Source: Xylanibacter ruminicola
GTDB taxonomy: Bacteria; Bacteroidota; Bacteroidia; Bacteroidales; Bacteroidaceae
Assembly (NCBI GenBank): GCA_015060625.1
Contig: SUYC01000016.1
Coordinates: 1-64,000, forward strand
DNA: 64,000 bases
Direction of reading: 5' to 3'
Below the pieces are notes generated by a model. The model had not been told where the DNA came from, did no database searches, and saw only the letters and a list, made by a program, of their open reading frames with translations. The position numbers and the translations under genes are program-made. The first letter of the stretch is position 1; each line of letters opens with the position of its first letter. Of the stretch, positions 40,720 through 51,493 are shown piece by piece.

Positions 40720-43542
40720 ATGAGAAGGTTATTATGTGCTTTCATTTGTTTTGTCGTTTCATTAGTTGCTCGTGCTCAGGTGCCTGTTGTGTTGGTAGCA
40801 GGTCAGAGCAATACCGACGGCAGGATGGATAATGCGGAACTGCCCGAGTATATCAAGCGCGACGGTTATCGCTACTGCCAGTGGAGTTTCGGCAGTGGCG
40901 TACATTCGGGTAATGGCCGGTTTGCGCCTTTTGCCCCTCGCAACTACAGCCAGAAGCCAGAGCGATGGGCTTACGATGCTGTGGTCTATTATGAGTTGGA
41001 ACGTCTGTGGCAGCAGCCATTCTACGTGATCAAGGAGAGTCTTGGCGGCACGGCTATCGACCCGCGCTGCGAGAGCAACAGCAATATGCACTGGAGTGCC
41101 AATCCCGATTATCTCGCAACTACTGCAGCATCAGACAAGGGCGGTCTCTCGCTGTTGAAGGCATTTACCGAGAATATCGGGGCTTGTATTGATAATCAGC
41201 TATCGAAACTCCCCGAGGGCTATGACATCAAGTTCATGCTCTGGCATCAGGGCGAAAGCGACCGGAGCCAGGCTGACAGTTATCACGACAATCTGAAAGC
41301 CGTAGTGGATTACGTGCGTACCTATTTAGTAAACAAGACGGGGCAGCAGAAATATGCCCGTCTGCCCTTCATCTGCGGCACGTTCTCAAAGGCCAGCAGG
41401 CAAGGCTCGCCCAAGGTGGCTGCTGCCATGTATCGGCTTCAGCAGGAAGACGCGAACTTCCACGTGGTCGATGTCAGTGATGCCACCTTGGGCCGCGACC
41501 AGATACACTTTGATGCCGCCGGAGCCGAACTCCTCGGCAAGCGGATGTTCCAGAAAGTGCAAGAGATTCTGAAGAAGGATGTCCCAGTAGTGAAGTGGGA
41601 CAAGTATAGCCTTATCATCGACGGGCGGCGCGTATGCCCCGTGATGGGCGAGGTTCACTATTCACGTATCCCTGCTGCGGAGTGGCAGCAGGAGGTGCGG
41701 AAGATGAAGGAGGGCGGAGTGACCGTCATCGCATGCTATGTTTTCTGGAACCACATCGAGGAGACCGAGGGCATGTTCGACTGGAGCGGACAGCGTGACC
41801 TCAGGACATTCCTTGAGATATGCCAGGCGGAGGAAATGCCCGTGGTGCTGCGCGTAGGACCTTTCTGCCATGGTGAGGCGCGCTGTGGCGGAATACCCGA
41901 CTGGATGTTTGCCAAGGGTTGCAAGATGCGGTCGCAGGACCCCGTGTTCCTGAAATACACCGGGAGGCTCTACCGCCAGATATTCACCCAGGTGCAGGGA
42001 CTGCAGTGGAAGGACGGAGGACCGGTGATGGCCATGCAGTTCGACAACGAGTACCGTGGCAGTGGCGACTATCTGATGGCACTGAAGAAGATGGCCATCG
42101 GCATCGGCTTCGACCTGCCGTTCTATACCCGCACAGGATGGCCGGAACTGTCGAAGCCCGTGCCCTTCGGGGAGATGATACCGCTCTACGGCGACTATGC
42201 CGACGGATTTTGGGAGCGGTCTTTAGAGGAGACTGCCGGCAACTACTACAAGGCATTCAACTTCAAGGCGTTCCGCTCGTCTACCGCCATTGCCACAGAG
42301 CAGTTAGGAGAGCAGAAAGAAAAACTCAACAAGGGCGACGAACAGTATCCATACTTCACCTGTGAACTTGGAGGCGGTATGATGACTGCCTATCACCGCC
42401 GACCGTACCTCTATCCCGAGGATGCCTACTCTATGGCGGTGGTGAAGCTGGGCAGCGGCTCCAACCTCCTGGGCTACTATATGTATCACGGCGGTACAAA
42501 TCCCGACGGCAAGACATGGCTCAACGAGATGCAGCGCACACCGGCCACCAACTACAACGACATGCCGGTGAAAAACTACGACTTCCAGGCTCCCCTCGGT
42601 GAGTTCGGACAGCGCAACCCCCACTACTACATGCTCCGAAAGCTCCATCTGTTTATGCATGACTGGGGCGGGCAACTGGCACTGATGGAGGCAGAGTTCC
42701 CCTGTCAGCAGGACATCAAGAAGGGTGATGACTCCTTCCTGCGCTGGTCTGTACGCTCCAAAGACGGCAGCGGATTCATCTTCATCAACAACTACGAGCG
42801 CCTGCAGAATCTCTCTGCCAAGCGGAATGTCCAGCTGGAGGCTTGTGGCATAAAGTTGCCAAGGCTGACCATCCCCGCCGGCACTGTCTGCATCCTGCCC
42901 GTCAACATCGACGGTATCCGCTATGCCACAGCTCAGCTTATCGCCAGGCGCGACGGGAAGATATACATGGAGCAGATTAAGGGCCTACCCACGACAATTG
43001 CCCTCAGCGACGGGAAGGTGCTGCGGAATGTGAAGGCGAGGGGCACGGAGAAGCCGGTATATAAGAATATCTGTCTTCTGACGAGCGAAGAGGCAGAAAG
43101 GCTGTTCCTGCCGCAGACAGGTCATGAAGACATCGGACTTGGTGCTGCCTGTGAGAAAGTGCGCGAGGCAGGACCGCTGCGCACCATCACCATCGGCGTG
43201 AACAAGGTGGCAGAGGAACCTACCGACGAGGACTTCGCCCAGGCTGCCGTCTATCGGGTGAAAGTGCCTGTGGAGGCTGTAGAGAAGTTCCCGCGACTGC
43301 TGAGTATCGACTATCAGGGCGACTGCGCACGGCTCTATGTGGGTGGCAGGCTCGTTGCCGACCACTTCAACAACGGCCGCCCGTTCCTCTACGGACTCTG
43401 GCGACTGCCCAAGGGATGCACCGAACTGGAGCTGCGCATCCTCCCGATGCAGCAGGACGAGCCGGTCTACTTCCCACGGGAGGCTGACACTATGCCTGGC
43501 GAGAAGGTAAAGAGCATAAGTATAACATACGAAGGACTATAA
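40720..43542 (+). CDS. Fusion of a SASA-type carbohydrate esterase with a GH35 beta-galactosidase-like domain
   Basis: The 940-residue secreted protein (signal peptide ending SLVARAQ) joins two enzymes. Residues ~22-285 are a SASA/sialate O-acetylesterase-type domain: GQSN at 28-31 carries the serine, WHQGES at 175-180 is the block III equivalent, and DQIHFDAAG near 262 supplies Asp-x-x-His. From about residue 297 a GH35 barrel follows (MGEVHYSRIPAAEWQ, then VFWNHIEETEG), with the acid/base Glu444 in FDNEY and nucleophile Glu549 in CELGGG. Together they could remove acetyl groups and then galactose-like sugars from the same polymer. The gene is visibly GC-richer than its neighbours. Confidence 0.9.
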   Translation: MRRLLCAFICFVVSLVARAQVPVVLVAGQSNTDGRMDNAELPEYIKRDGYRYCQWSFGSGVHSGNGRFAPFAPRNYSQKPERWAYDAVVYYELERLWQQPFYVIKESLGGTAIDPRCESNSNMHWSANPDYLATTAASDKGGLSLLKAFTENIGACIDNQLSKLPEGYDIKFMLWHQGESDRSQADSYHDNLKAVVDYVRTYLVNKTGQQKYARLPFICGTFSKASRQGSPKVAAAMYRLQQEDANFHVVDVSDATLGRDQIHFDAAGAELLGKRMFQKVQEILKKDVPVVKWDKYSLIIDGRRVCPVMGEVHYSRIPAAEWQQEVRKMKEGGVTVIACYVFWNHIEETEGMFDWSGQRDLRTFLEICQAEEMPVVLRVGPFCHGEARCGGIPDWMFAKGCKMRSQDPVFLKYTGRLYRQIFTQVQGLQWKDGGPVMAMQFDNEYRGSGDYLMALKKMAIGIGFDLPFYTRTGWPELSKPVPFGEMIPLYGDYADGFWERSLEETAGNYYKAFNFKAFRSSTAIATEQLGEQKEKLNKGDEQYPYFTCELGGGMMTAYHRRPYLYPEDAYSMAVVKLGSGSNLLGYYMYHGGTNPDGKTWLNEMQRTPATNYNDMPVKNYDFQAPLGEFGQRNPHYYMLRKLHLFMHDWGGQLALMEAEFPCQQDIKKGDDSFLRWSVRSKDGSGFIFINNYERLQNLSAKRNVQLEACGIKLPRLTIPAGTVCILPVNIDGIRYATAQLIARRDGKIYMEQIKGLPTTIALSDGKVLRNVKARGTEKPVYKNICLLTSEEAERLFLPQTGHEDIGLGAACEKVREAGPLRTITIGVNKVAEEPTDEDFAQAAVYRVKVPVEAVEKFPRLLSIDYQGDCARLYVGGRLVADHFNNGRPFLYGLWRLPKGCTELELRILPMQQDEPVYFPREADTMPGEKVKSISITYEGL

Positions 43543-43543
43543 T

Positions 43544-46267
43544 ATGAAAAGGCTATCTGTTTTATTTTCTATCGTAATGCTGGGCATGGCGTCTTTCGCC
43601 CAGCAGAGCATCGACCTGGCGGGAACATGGAAGTTCTCTGTCGGAGAAACTGCTAATTTTGACGACACTGTGACGCTGCCCGGCTCGATGCTGACCAACG
43701 GCAAGGGCAACGATGTATCGGTAAGTACCCGGTGGACTGGCTCGCTCTACGACTCCAGCTACTATTTCAATCCATATATGGCTAAGTACCGGGTGGAGGG
43801 GAGTATGAAGTTCCCCTTCTTCCTCACTCCCGATAAGCACTATGTGGGCAAGGCCTGGTACATGCGCACCGTCAACGTGCCGAAGAGCTGGAAGAAGCAG
43901 AGGGTGATTCTCTATCTTGAGCGGCCTCATATTGAGACGACGGTCTATGTCAATGATCAGGAGGCGGGTCGTCAGATGTCATTGTCGGCACCTCACCAGT
44001 ACGACGTTACACGCTTCATCAAGCCAGGAAAGCTGAACAAGATAGCCATCTGCGTCTACAACGGTATCGAGAATGTCTGCGTAGGCCAGGACTCGCATAG
44101 TGTGACCGACCAGACGCAAGGCAACTGGAACGGCATCGTGGGACGTATCGAACTGCGCACCGCCAGCCAGCCCATTATCCGCATCAGCCACGATGCCTCA
44201 CGGCGCAAGGCTTTCATCACCATCGACGGTGAGAGCCATGAGGTGTCATTGGGAGAGAGCGTCAGGTGGTGGAGCGAGGCTGATCCGTATCTCTATACCC
44301 GTACCGTCGAGCATAAGGGACAGCCTGTTACCGTCACCTTCGGCATACGCGACATAACGATAAAGGACCGCCAGATTTATCTGAACGGAAAACCCATCTG
44401 GCTCAGGGGCACAGTGGAGAACTGCTGTTTCCCGGAGACGGGCTATGCTCCTATGGACGTGGAGTCATGGCTGCGGGTATTGGGGAAGGTGAAGGAATAC
44501 GGACTCAACCATATACGCTTCCACTCTTACTGTCCGCCGGAGGCGGCGTTTGTGGCAGCCGACCAGTTGGGCGTATATCTCCAGCCCGAAGGCCCCTCGT
44601 GGCCCAACCACGGTGTGAAGCTGCGCAGGGGGCAGGCCATCGACCAGTATCTGCTTGAGGAGTCGAAGCGTATCATCGATGCATACGGTCATCATCCCTC
44701 GTTCGTGATGATGGCTGCGGGCAACGAGCCTGCAGGCGACTGGGTGCCATACTGCAATGACTGGGTGAAGGAGATGAAGCTGTATGACCCGTCGAAGATC
44801 TATTGCGGAGCTTCCGTAGGAGGAGGCTGGGCCTGGGACGACGGCTCGGAATATCATGTGAAGGGTGGGGCACGCGGCCTCGACTGGGACCGCCATGCAC
44901 CGCAGTCAGACGATGACTATTACGGTCAGATAGAATTTCCGCGTAACTATAAGGGAAAGGTGGCCAACAACAGTCCTGTCATTGCCCATGAGCAGGGGCA
45001 GTGGTGCGCCTTCCCTGATTTCCGCGAGATACCACAATATACCGGTGCCTATAAGGCTCGTAATTTTGAGATTTTCCGCGACTTGCTGAGAGACAACGGC
45101 ATGGAGTCGCAGGCGGAGAAGTTTCTTCAGGCGAGTGGCAGGCTGCAGACTCTTGCCTACAAATATGAGATAGAGCGCAATCTGCGTACCAAGGACTATT
45201 CCGGCTTCCAGCTGCTGGCACTCAACGACTACAGTGGGCAGGGCACGGCCCTGGAGGGAGTGCTCAACGTGCACTGGCAGGAGAAGGGCTATACCGATGC
45301 ATCCCAGTGGCGGGAGTTCTGCTCACCGGTTGTGGCGCTGGCACGCTTCCCTAAGTTCGTCTATGCCAGCAGCGATACACTCGTGATTCCGGTTGAGGCT
45401 TACAATGCTCTGCCTGCTGATATAGCAGAAGCAAGTGCCACTTATTCTATCAGCAGCGACGGACGTGTGCTTGCCGAGGGACGACTGGCATCGGGCGTCC
45501 TCCCTGTGGGGAAGAATCATAAGCTCGGAACGGTCTGCTTCCCTCTCTGTAGTGTCAGCGAACCATCGAAACTGACGCTGACAGTCCGCATTGCAGGGGA
45601 TTACAGGAATCACTGGGATTTCTGGGTTTATCCCGAGGGGAAAGAGGTGAACAGCGAGGGAGTGTATATCTCAGACACCCTTGATGCGAAGACGCTCGAT
45701 GTGTTGCGCAGTGGGGGCAAGGTGCTCCTGACGGCTGCCGGCAAGGTGCGTCTGGGCAGCGATGTGGTGCAGCATTATCTGCCGGTGTTCTGGAATACTT
45801 CATGGTTTAAGATGCGCCCGCCTCATACTACGGGGGCATATATCGACAAGACGCATCCGCTCTTCAGGCATGGATTCCCGACCGACGACTGGACCAACCT
45901 GAACTGGTGGGAACTGCTCAACCGGGCGCAGGTGATGAATCTCATGGAACTTCCGAAGAGTTACCAGTCGCCTGTACAGCCCATCGACACTTGGCATATC
46001 TCGCGCAAACTGGGTATGATTGTCGAGGCGAATGTGCTGGGAGGCAAGCTGCTGATGACTACCATGGATATCGATACTGATCTTGACCACCGCCTTGTGG
46101 CAAGGCAGATGAGGCGGGCCGTCATCAGCTATATGTCGAGCGATGACTTCCAGCCGGCCGTCACGCTGGAGCCGCAGGTGATAGAGGACTTCTTTGTCAA
46201 GGAAGGACCCAAGGTCAGCATGTTTACCAAGGAGTCGCCCGATGAGCTGAAGCCAAAAATCTTCTAA
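43544..46267 (+). CDS. GH2-family glycoside hydrolase
   Basis: The 907-residue secreted protein (signal peptide ending MASFAQ) has the GH2 order: sugar-binding jelly roll (IDLAGTWKF, then AWYMRTVNVPKSWKKQRVIL), immunoglobulin-like domain and TIM barrel (GKPIWLRGTVENCCFPETGY, then NHIRFHSYCPPEAA). The likely acid/base is Glu395 in AAGNEPAGD and the likely nucleophile Glu483 in AHEQGQW. It starts two bases after the esterase-GH35 stop, so both act together. Substrate is not certain; beta-galactoside, glucuronide or galacturonide side chains of plant glycans are options. No SusC/SusD pair is in view. Confidence 0.88.
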   Translation: MKRLSVLFSIVMLGMASFAQQSIDLAGTWKFSVGETANFDDTVTLPGSMLTNGKGNDVSVSTRWTGSLYDSSYYFNPYMAKYRVEGSMKFPFFLTPDKHYVGKAWYMRTVNVPKSWKKQRVILYLERPHIETTVYVNDQEAGRQMSLSAPHQYDVTRFIKPGKLNKIAICVYNGIENVCVGQDSHSVTDQTQGNWNGIVGRIELRTASQPIIRISHDASRRKAFITIDGESHEVSLGESVRWWSEADPYLYTRTVEHKGQPVTVTFGIRDITIKDRQIYLNGKPIWLRGTVENCCFPETGYAPMDVESWLRVLGKVKEYGLNHIRFHSYCPPEAAFVAADQLGVYLQPEGPSWPNHGVKLRRGQAIDQYLLEESKRIIDAYGHHPSFVMMAAGNEPAGDWVPYCNDWVKEMKLYDPSKIYCGASVGGGWAWDDGSEYHVKGGARGLDWDRHAPQSDDDYYGQIEFPRNYKGKVANNSPVIAHEQGQWCAFPDFREIPQYTGAYKARNFEIFRDLLRDNGMESQAEKFLQASGRLQTLAYKYEIERNLRTKDYSGFQLLALNDYSGQGTALEGVLNVHWQEKGYTDASQWREFCSPVVALARFPKFVYASSDTLVIPVEAYNALPADIAEASATYSISSDGRVLAEGRLASGVLPVGKNHKLGTVCFPLCSVSEPSKLTLTVRIAGDYRNHWDFWVYPEGKEVNSEGVYISDTLDAKTLDVLRSGGKVLLTAAGKVRLGSDVVQHYLPVFWNTSWFKMRPPHTTGAYIDKTHPLFRHGFPTDDWTNLNWWELLNRAQVMNLMELPKSYQSPVQPIDTWHISRKLGMIVEANVLGGKLLMTTMDIDTDLDHRLVARQMRRAVISYMSSDDFQPAVTLEPQVIEDFFVKEGPKVSMFTKESPDELKPKIF

Positions 46268-46273
46268 AATCGC

Positions 46274-46305
46274 TTTGCTATGTCAGCATTATTTCGTACC
46301 TTTGC
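46274..46305 (+). promoter_or_regulatory. Promoter of trpS
   Basis: TTTG at 46274-46277 and TACCTTTGC at 46297-46305 are 19 bases apart, beginning right after the GH2 stop codon. Confidence 0.8.
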
Positions 46306-46317
46306 ACGCAAAATTAG

Positions 46318-47427
<1,110 letters not shown>

Positions 47428-47433
47428 AACAAT

Positions 47434-47466
47434 CAATCCCCGCCGATTGGCGGGGATTGATTTTAT
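47434..47466. terminator. Two-way terminator between trpS and trmD
   Basis: CAATCCCCGCC at 47434-47444 pairs with GGCGGGGATTG at 47449-47459 around GATT. T-rich sequence follows on the plus strand (ATTTTATT) and, read from the other side, on the minus strand (ATTGTTTTATTTT), so it can end both convergent genes. Confidence 0.9.
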
Positions 47467-48140
47467 TCCTTTAGCAAGTCAGGTCGTAGGCGTCGCGTGC
47501 GCTCCATCGCCTGTTCAAACTCCCATTCGCGGATCTTGGCCTCGTTGCCGCTCAGCAGGATATCGGGCACCTTCCAACCCTTGTAGTCGGCAGGGCGGGT
47601 GTAGATAGGAGCCGCCAGTATATCATCCTGGAAGCAATCGCTCAGTGCACTCTGCTCGTCACCAATCACGCCAGGCACCACTCTCACGATGGCATCAGCA
47701 ATCATAGCTGCTACCAACTCACCACCTGTCAGCACAAAATCGCCGATAGAAATCTCCTTGGTAATCAGGTGCTCACGGATACGCTGGTCGATACCTTTAT
47801 AGTGGCCGGCCAATATAATCAGGTTGCCCTTCATCGAGAGGTCGTTGGCCATGTGCTGGTCGAAACGCTCACCGTCGGGCGAGGTGAAGATCACCTCATC
47901 ATAGTCGCGCTCAGCTTTCAGGGCTGTGATACAGCGGTCGATAGGCTCGCACTGCATCACCATGCCAGCGCTGCCGCCGTATGGGTAATCATCCACGCGG
48001 CGCCATTTATCCAGAGTGTAGTCTCTCAGGTTGTGCAAACGGATTTCAGCCAATCCTTTCTTTTCTGCTCTTGCCAGAATCGACTCGTGAACGAAGCCTT
48101 CCAACATCTCTGGCAGTACGGTTATAATATCAATTCTCAT
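47463..48140 (-). CDS. trmD: tRNA (guanine-N1)-methyltransferase
   Basis: The 225-residue SPOUT methyltransferase methylates G37 next to the anticodon in tRNAs reading CNN and CGG codons. Family motifs: [16 protein letters not shown] near residue 53, [15 protein letters not shown] near 113, and [18 protein letters not shown] near 131 with the knot region. Length is normal. Its start overlaps the patatin gene's stop by four bases. Confidence 0.96.
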   Translation of the reverse strand: MRIDIITVLPEMLEGFVHESILARAEKKGLAEIRLHNLRDYTLDKWRRVDDYPYGGSAGMVMQCEPIDRCITALKAERDYDEVIFTSPDGERFDQHMANDLSMKGNLIILAGHYKGIDQRIREHLITKEISIGDFVLTGGELVAAMIADAIVRVVPGVIGDEQSALSDCFQDDILAAPIYTRPADYKGWKVPDILLSGNEAKIREWEFEQAMERTRRLRPDLLKE

Positions 48141-48982
48141 TTAAAAAATGCTTTAATTCGTTCTATGTATTTCATGCCTGTTTTGCGGCCAATATCGTAA
48201 ACACGCTGCATTTCGTCGGGGTTATGCGAAATATGACCGATGGGTAGTTTCTCGTCGGGACGGATAACCAGTGCGCGGCCCGTACTCTCTGCCTGATAAA
48301 CATATGCCAGCTGCTGGTTGTACATCAGGTGACGCTTGTCCATCGCCTCTATCATCTTCGGGTATTTCCTGAGGGCTATGCGCATCAGCGGCATCAGCTT
48401 GTTGTGCTCCTTCACGTAGCCGTCGGGCTGGGTGAGTATCACCAGATTCTTCTCGTAGCCGATGCTTTCAAAATATTCCAAAGGGATGGAGTCGGCCACA
48501 CCACCGTCAAGCACTTTCATGCCTTCCAGCTCAACCACCCTTGATACCAGTGGCATCGAGGCCGAGGCGCGAATCCAGTCGTAGGTGGTAGGTGTCACCT
48601 TCGGCAGACTCTTATATACCGCCTTGCCCGTCTCCACATCCGTGCAAACAGCTATGAACGCCATGGGGTTGGCATCATAAGCCGCATTGTCAAACACATC
48701 ATATTTGGTAGGGATGACATGGTAGCCGAACTCGGCATTATAGAGATCGCCCGATTTCAGCAGCGACTGCCACGAACAGAATCTGCTGTCGTGGGCAAAC
48801 GCCTTGTTGTAGCGTATGGCGCGACCTATCTGGCGACTCTTATAATTGCAGCCGAAGGCAGCACCAGCCGAAACGCCAATCAGTCCGTCGGGCTCTATCC
48901 TGGCCTCCATCATCACGTCGATGATGCCCGCCGTGAAAAGCCCGCGCATGGCGCCTCCTTCAAGTACCAGTCCTTTTTTCAT
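48137..48982 (-). CDS. Patatin-like phospholipase family protein
   Basis: The 281-residue protein has the serine-aspartate dyad of patatin lipases: oxyanion loop EGGAMRG at residues 7-13, nucleophile elbow GVSAGA near 35-40 and catalytic Asp in DGGVADSIP near 170. Proteins of this small type resemble YjjU, likely lipid hydrolases at the membrane. I chose 48982 because the family start [14 protein letters not shown] fits and the promoter (minus-strand TTTG 49015-49018, TATCTTTGC 48987-48995, spacer 19) ends four bases before it, predicting a leaderless mRNA; a start at 49012 would lie inside that promoter. Confidence 0.92.
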   Translation of the reverse strand: MKKGLVLEGGAMRGLFTAGIIDVMMEARIEPDGLIGVSAGAAFGCNYKSRQIGRAIRYNKAFAHDSRFCSWQSLLKSGDLYNAEFGYHVIPTKYDVFDNAAYDANPMAFIAVCTDVETGKAVYKSLPKVTPTTYDWIRASASMPLVSRVVELEGMKVLDGGVADSIPLEYFESIGYEKNLVILTQPDGYVKEHNKLMPLMRIALRKYPKMIEAMDKRHLMYNQQLAYVYQAESTGRALVIRPDEKLPIGHISHNPDEMQRVYDIGRKTGMKYIERIKAFFK

Positions 48983-48986
48983 GGGT

Positions 48987-49018
48987 GCAAAGATATGAAT
49001 AATCGATGACATATCAAA
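48987..49018 (-). promoter_or_regulatory. Promoter of the patatin-trmD operon
   Basis: On the minus strand TTTG, 19 bases and TATCTTTGC form a perfect consensus, and the ATG at 48982 comes four bases later. Confidence 0.75.
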
Positions 49019-49132
49019 GCGATTTTGGAAGATTAATGAATTTATAGTCTTAAAATCTGTGAAAAATACTTTAAATTCGGTAAATTTCTTTGTGGTAAGT
49101 CTTTCTAATACTGCAGAATCGTTTTTTTAGAG

Positions 49133-49141
49133 TATCTTTGA
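49133..49141 (+). promoter_or_regulatory. Possible -7 element of the efflux-biosynthesis operon
   Basis: TATCTTTGA lies 57 bases before the first adaptor's ATG. No good TTTG is found at -33, so regulation by an activator is possible. Confidence 0.45.
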
Positions 49142-49198
49142 TTTAAAATTTATGAACCTGAAATAGTATATAGTTAGAACTAACCGAGTATTGATTTG

Positions 49199-50338
49199 AT
49201 GCTTATGCTTATAGAAACATACCGTAGTTATATCCTTGGATCCGTTGCTTTATGTGCACTTCTTGCGCTCGTAAGCTGCAGAGAAGGAACTGTTAGTACT
49301 GCGTCCGACGCCTATAAGACGCTGTGTGTGAAACGGCAGGACTTTACCCAGATGCGCCAGTTCATGTCAAACATAGAAAGCAAAGAGAACATCAATGTGA
49401 ATGCCCTTATTGGTGGGACATTGAAGACGGTTTGCGTGAAGGAAGGTGCTCGTGTGAAGAAAGGTCAGCCGCTCTTCATCATCGACCAGGCTCCCTACAT
49501 CGCCGCAGTCAATGCCGCTAAAGCCCAGGTGGGGACAGCCCGCGCCGCACTCTCCACGGCACAATTGAACTTAGATGGCAAAGAGAAGCTTTATGAGCAG
49601 CAGATGGTGGGCGAGTTTGACCTGCGCAGGGCGCGTCATGCCAAAGAGGAAGCCGCTGCCCAACTCGAGGCTGCTCAGGCGGAACTGGCGGCTGCGCGTT
49701 CCAACCTGGACTATACTACTATCTACAGTCCTGTTGACGGAACCATCAGTATCATGAATTTCACCGAAGGCGATGTCGTGTTCCCTACCAGCACACTGTC
49801 TATCGCCACCATAGCGGCCAACAAGCAGATTTATGCTTATATCACGTTGTCAGAGAAATTGCTCGTGAACCTATTCGAGGAGTATGACTGCAGCACTTCC
49901 GACGAACTGCTGAAAAAGTTGCCTCCTGTCTCGCTCTATACTACCTGGGGTGAAGAACTTCCGCAGAAAGGGCACTTCGATGCCGTTAGCGGTGAAGCAG
50001 ACGTCTTGACAGGTTCAGTCCTCCTTAGGGCTTCGTTCGACAACCCTTCGGAGATGTTCCGCAACGGCAGCAACGGATATGTAGGGCTGCCAACCACAAG
50101 GCACGGGGTCTTTGTCATACCGCAGGAGGCCACTATCCACATTCAGGACAAATGTTTTGTTTATCGTGTCATCGATGGCAGGGCCGTCTCTACCGAGGTG
50201 AAGGGCATTTCTGCTAACGATGAGCACTATGTGGTGACCAGCGGACTGAATGACGGCGATGTCATCATAGCCGAGAATGCCGGGATGGTGACTGAGGGAA
50301 TGGCTGTGGCTCAGGAAACTGGAAAGAAGGAACTTTAA
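49199..50338 (+). CDS. RND efflux periplasmic adaptor lipoprotein (first of two)
   Basis: The 379-residue membrane fusion protein links the inner-membrane pump with the outer-membrane channel. It has a lipoprotein signal (ALCALLALVSC), a lipoyl half-motif (GTLKTVCVKEGARVKKGQPL), a helical hairpin with repeats of alanine (AQVGTARAALSTAQLNLDGK), the second lipoyl half (YSPVDGTISIMNFTEGD) and beta-barrel and membrane-proximal domains. The hairpin is almost identical in part to that of the following paralogue. I chose the ATG at 49199 over a TTG just before it. It opens an apparent eight-gene operon. Confidence 0.93.
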   Translation: MLMLIETYRSYILGSVALCALLALVSCREGTVSTASDAYKTLCVKRQDFTQMRQFMSNIESKENINVNALIGGTLKTVCVKEGARVKKGQPLFIIDQAPYIAAVNAAKAQVGTARAALSTAQLNLDGKEKLYEQQMVGEFDLRRARHAKEEAAAQLEAAQAELAAARSNLDYTTIYSPVDGTISIMNFTEGDVVFPTSTLSIATIAANKQIYAYITLSEKLLVNLFEEYDCSTSDELLKKLPPVSLYTTWGEELPQKGHFDAVSGEADVLTGSVLLRASFDNPSEMFRNGSNGYVGLPTTRHGVFVIPQEATIHIQDKCFVYRVIDGRAVSTEVKGISANDEHYVVTSGLNDGDVIIAENAGMVTEGMAVAQETGKKEL

Positions 50339-50350
50339 ATACGATCTGTT

Positions 50351-51493
50351 ATGCGTCAAAGATTACACCTTTATATATATATAGTTGCCGTTCTGACTCT
50401 GTCGATACTCTGCACCAACTGTGGTGAAGAGACCACACCGACGGCGAAGGATTGCTACCGCCTGTTGCGTGTGCAGCGGCAAGACATTACCCTGAATCGC
50501 AACTTTTCTGTGAAGATGGAAGGTGTGTATAATATACAGGTTCGCCCTCTTGTCAGTGGACGGCTTGCTAAGATTTTAGTAAACGAAGGTGCTCATGTAA
50601 AGAAAGGTCAGCCGCTATTCGTCATCGACCAAAGCCCTTATATTGCTGCCGTTGATGCTGCCAAGGCTCAGGTGGGGACAGCTCGCGCTGCACTCTCATC
50701 TGCCCAGTTGAACTTAGATGGCAAGGAGAAACTCTATGCTCAACAGATGGTGGGAGAGTCCGACCTGCTTCGAGCCCGTCATGCCAAGGAAGAAGCCTAC
50801 GCACAGGTGGAAGCGGCACAGGCTGAGTTGGAATCTGCGCGCATCCAACTGGGCTACACCACCGTCTGTAGTCCTGCAGACGGTGTCATAGGCATGATTG
50901 AATACCGTGTGGGTGAACTTGTTGAACCCGATGGCGAACTACACATGGTCATCTTTTCAGACAATAAATACCTTCGTGCATACGGCGCACTCTCTGAGAA
51001 GGCACTCTCTGAACTTCTTCAGGACTTCAACTGTAACTCCACCGACGAACTTCTTGAAAAGCTGCCACCCGTCACGCTTTATACCAACTGGGGCTATCAG
51101 TTTGAGGAAAAGGGACATATTGATGCCATCAGCGGAATCGTTGAACAGGACAATGGTGGCACTTATATACGTGCTACGTTTCATAATTCCACAGAAATCT
51201 TCCGTAACGGCAGTAACGGCTATATCGAACTACCCTATGTCAGACACAAGGTCATAGTCATTCCGCAGGAAGCTACCGTTGATATCCACAATAAATATAT
51301 TGTATATAAAGTGGTCGATGGAAAGGCTGTGGAAACCGAGGTGACCATCCTTCCTTATAACGACGGACAAAACTTTGTGGTGACCAGCGGCTTGGAACCT
51401 GGCGATGTCATCATTGCCGAGGGAGCCGGATTCGTGGAGGACGGAATGGAGGTTACAGAAAAGAAAGTTAAGAAAGGAGGAAATCCATCATGA
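50351..51493 (+). CDS. RND efflux periplasmic adaptor lipoprotein (second of two)
   Basis: The 380-residue paralogue of the preceding gene has the same domain order: lipoprotein-type signal ending near LSILCTNC, lipoyl half VSGRLAKILVNEGAHVKKGQ, hairpin AQVGTARAALSSAQLNLDGK and second half CSPADGVIGMIEYRVGE. Hairpins are highly alike, while the N-terminal and barrel parts differ more. Two different adaptors with one pump could form mixed hexamers, as suggested for some other RND systems. It overlaps the pump gene by four bases (ATGA). Confidence 0.93.
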   Translation: MRQRLHLYIYIVAVLTLSILCTNCGEETTPTAKDCYRLLRVQRQDITLNRNFSVKMEGVYNIQVRPLVSGRLAKILVNEGAHVKKGQPLFVIDQSPYIAAVDAAKAQVGTARAALSSAQLNLDGKEKLYAQQMVGESDLLRARHAKEEAYAQVEAAQAELESARIQLGYTTVCSPADGVIGMIEYRVGELVEPDGELHMVIFSDNKYLRAYGALSEKALSELLQDFNCNSTDELLEKLPPVTLYTNWGYQFEEKGHIDAISGIVEQDNGGTYIRATFHNSTEIFRNGSNGYIELPYVRHKVIVIPQEATVDIHNKYIVYKVVDGKAVETEVTILPYNDGQNFVVTSGLEPGDVIIAEGAGFVEDGMEVTEKKVKKGGNPS

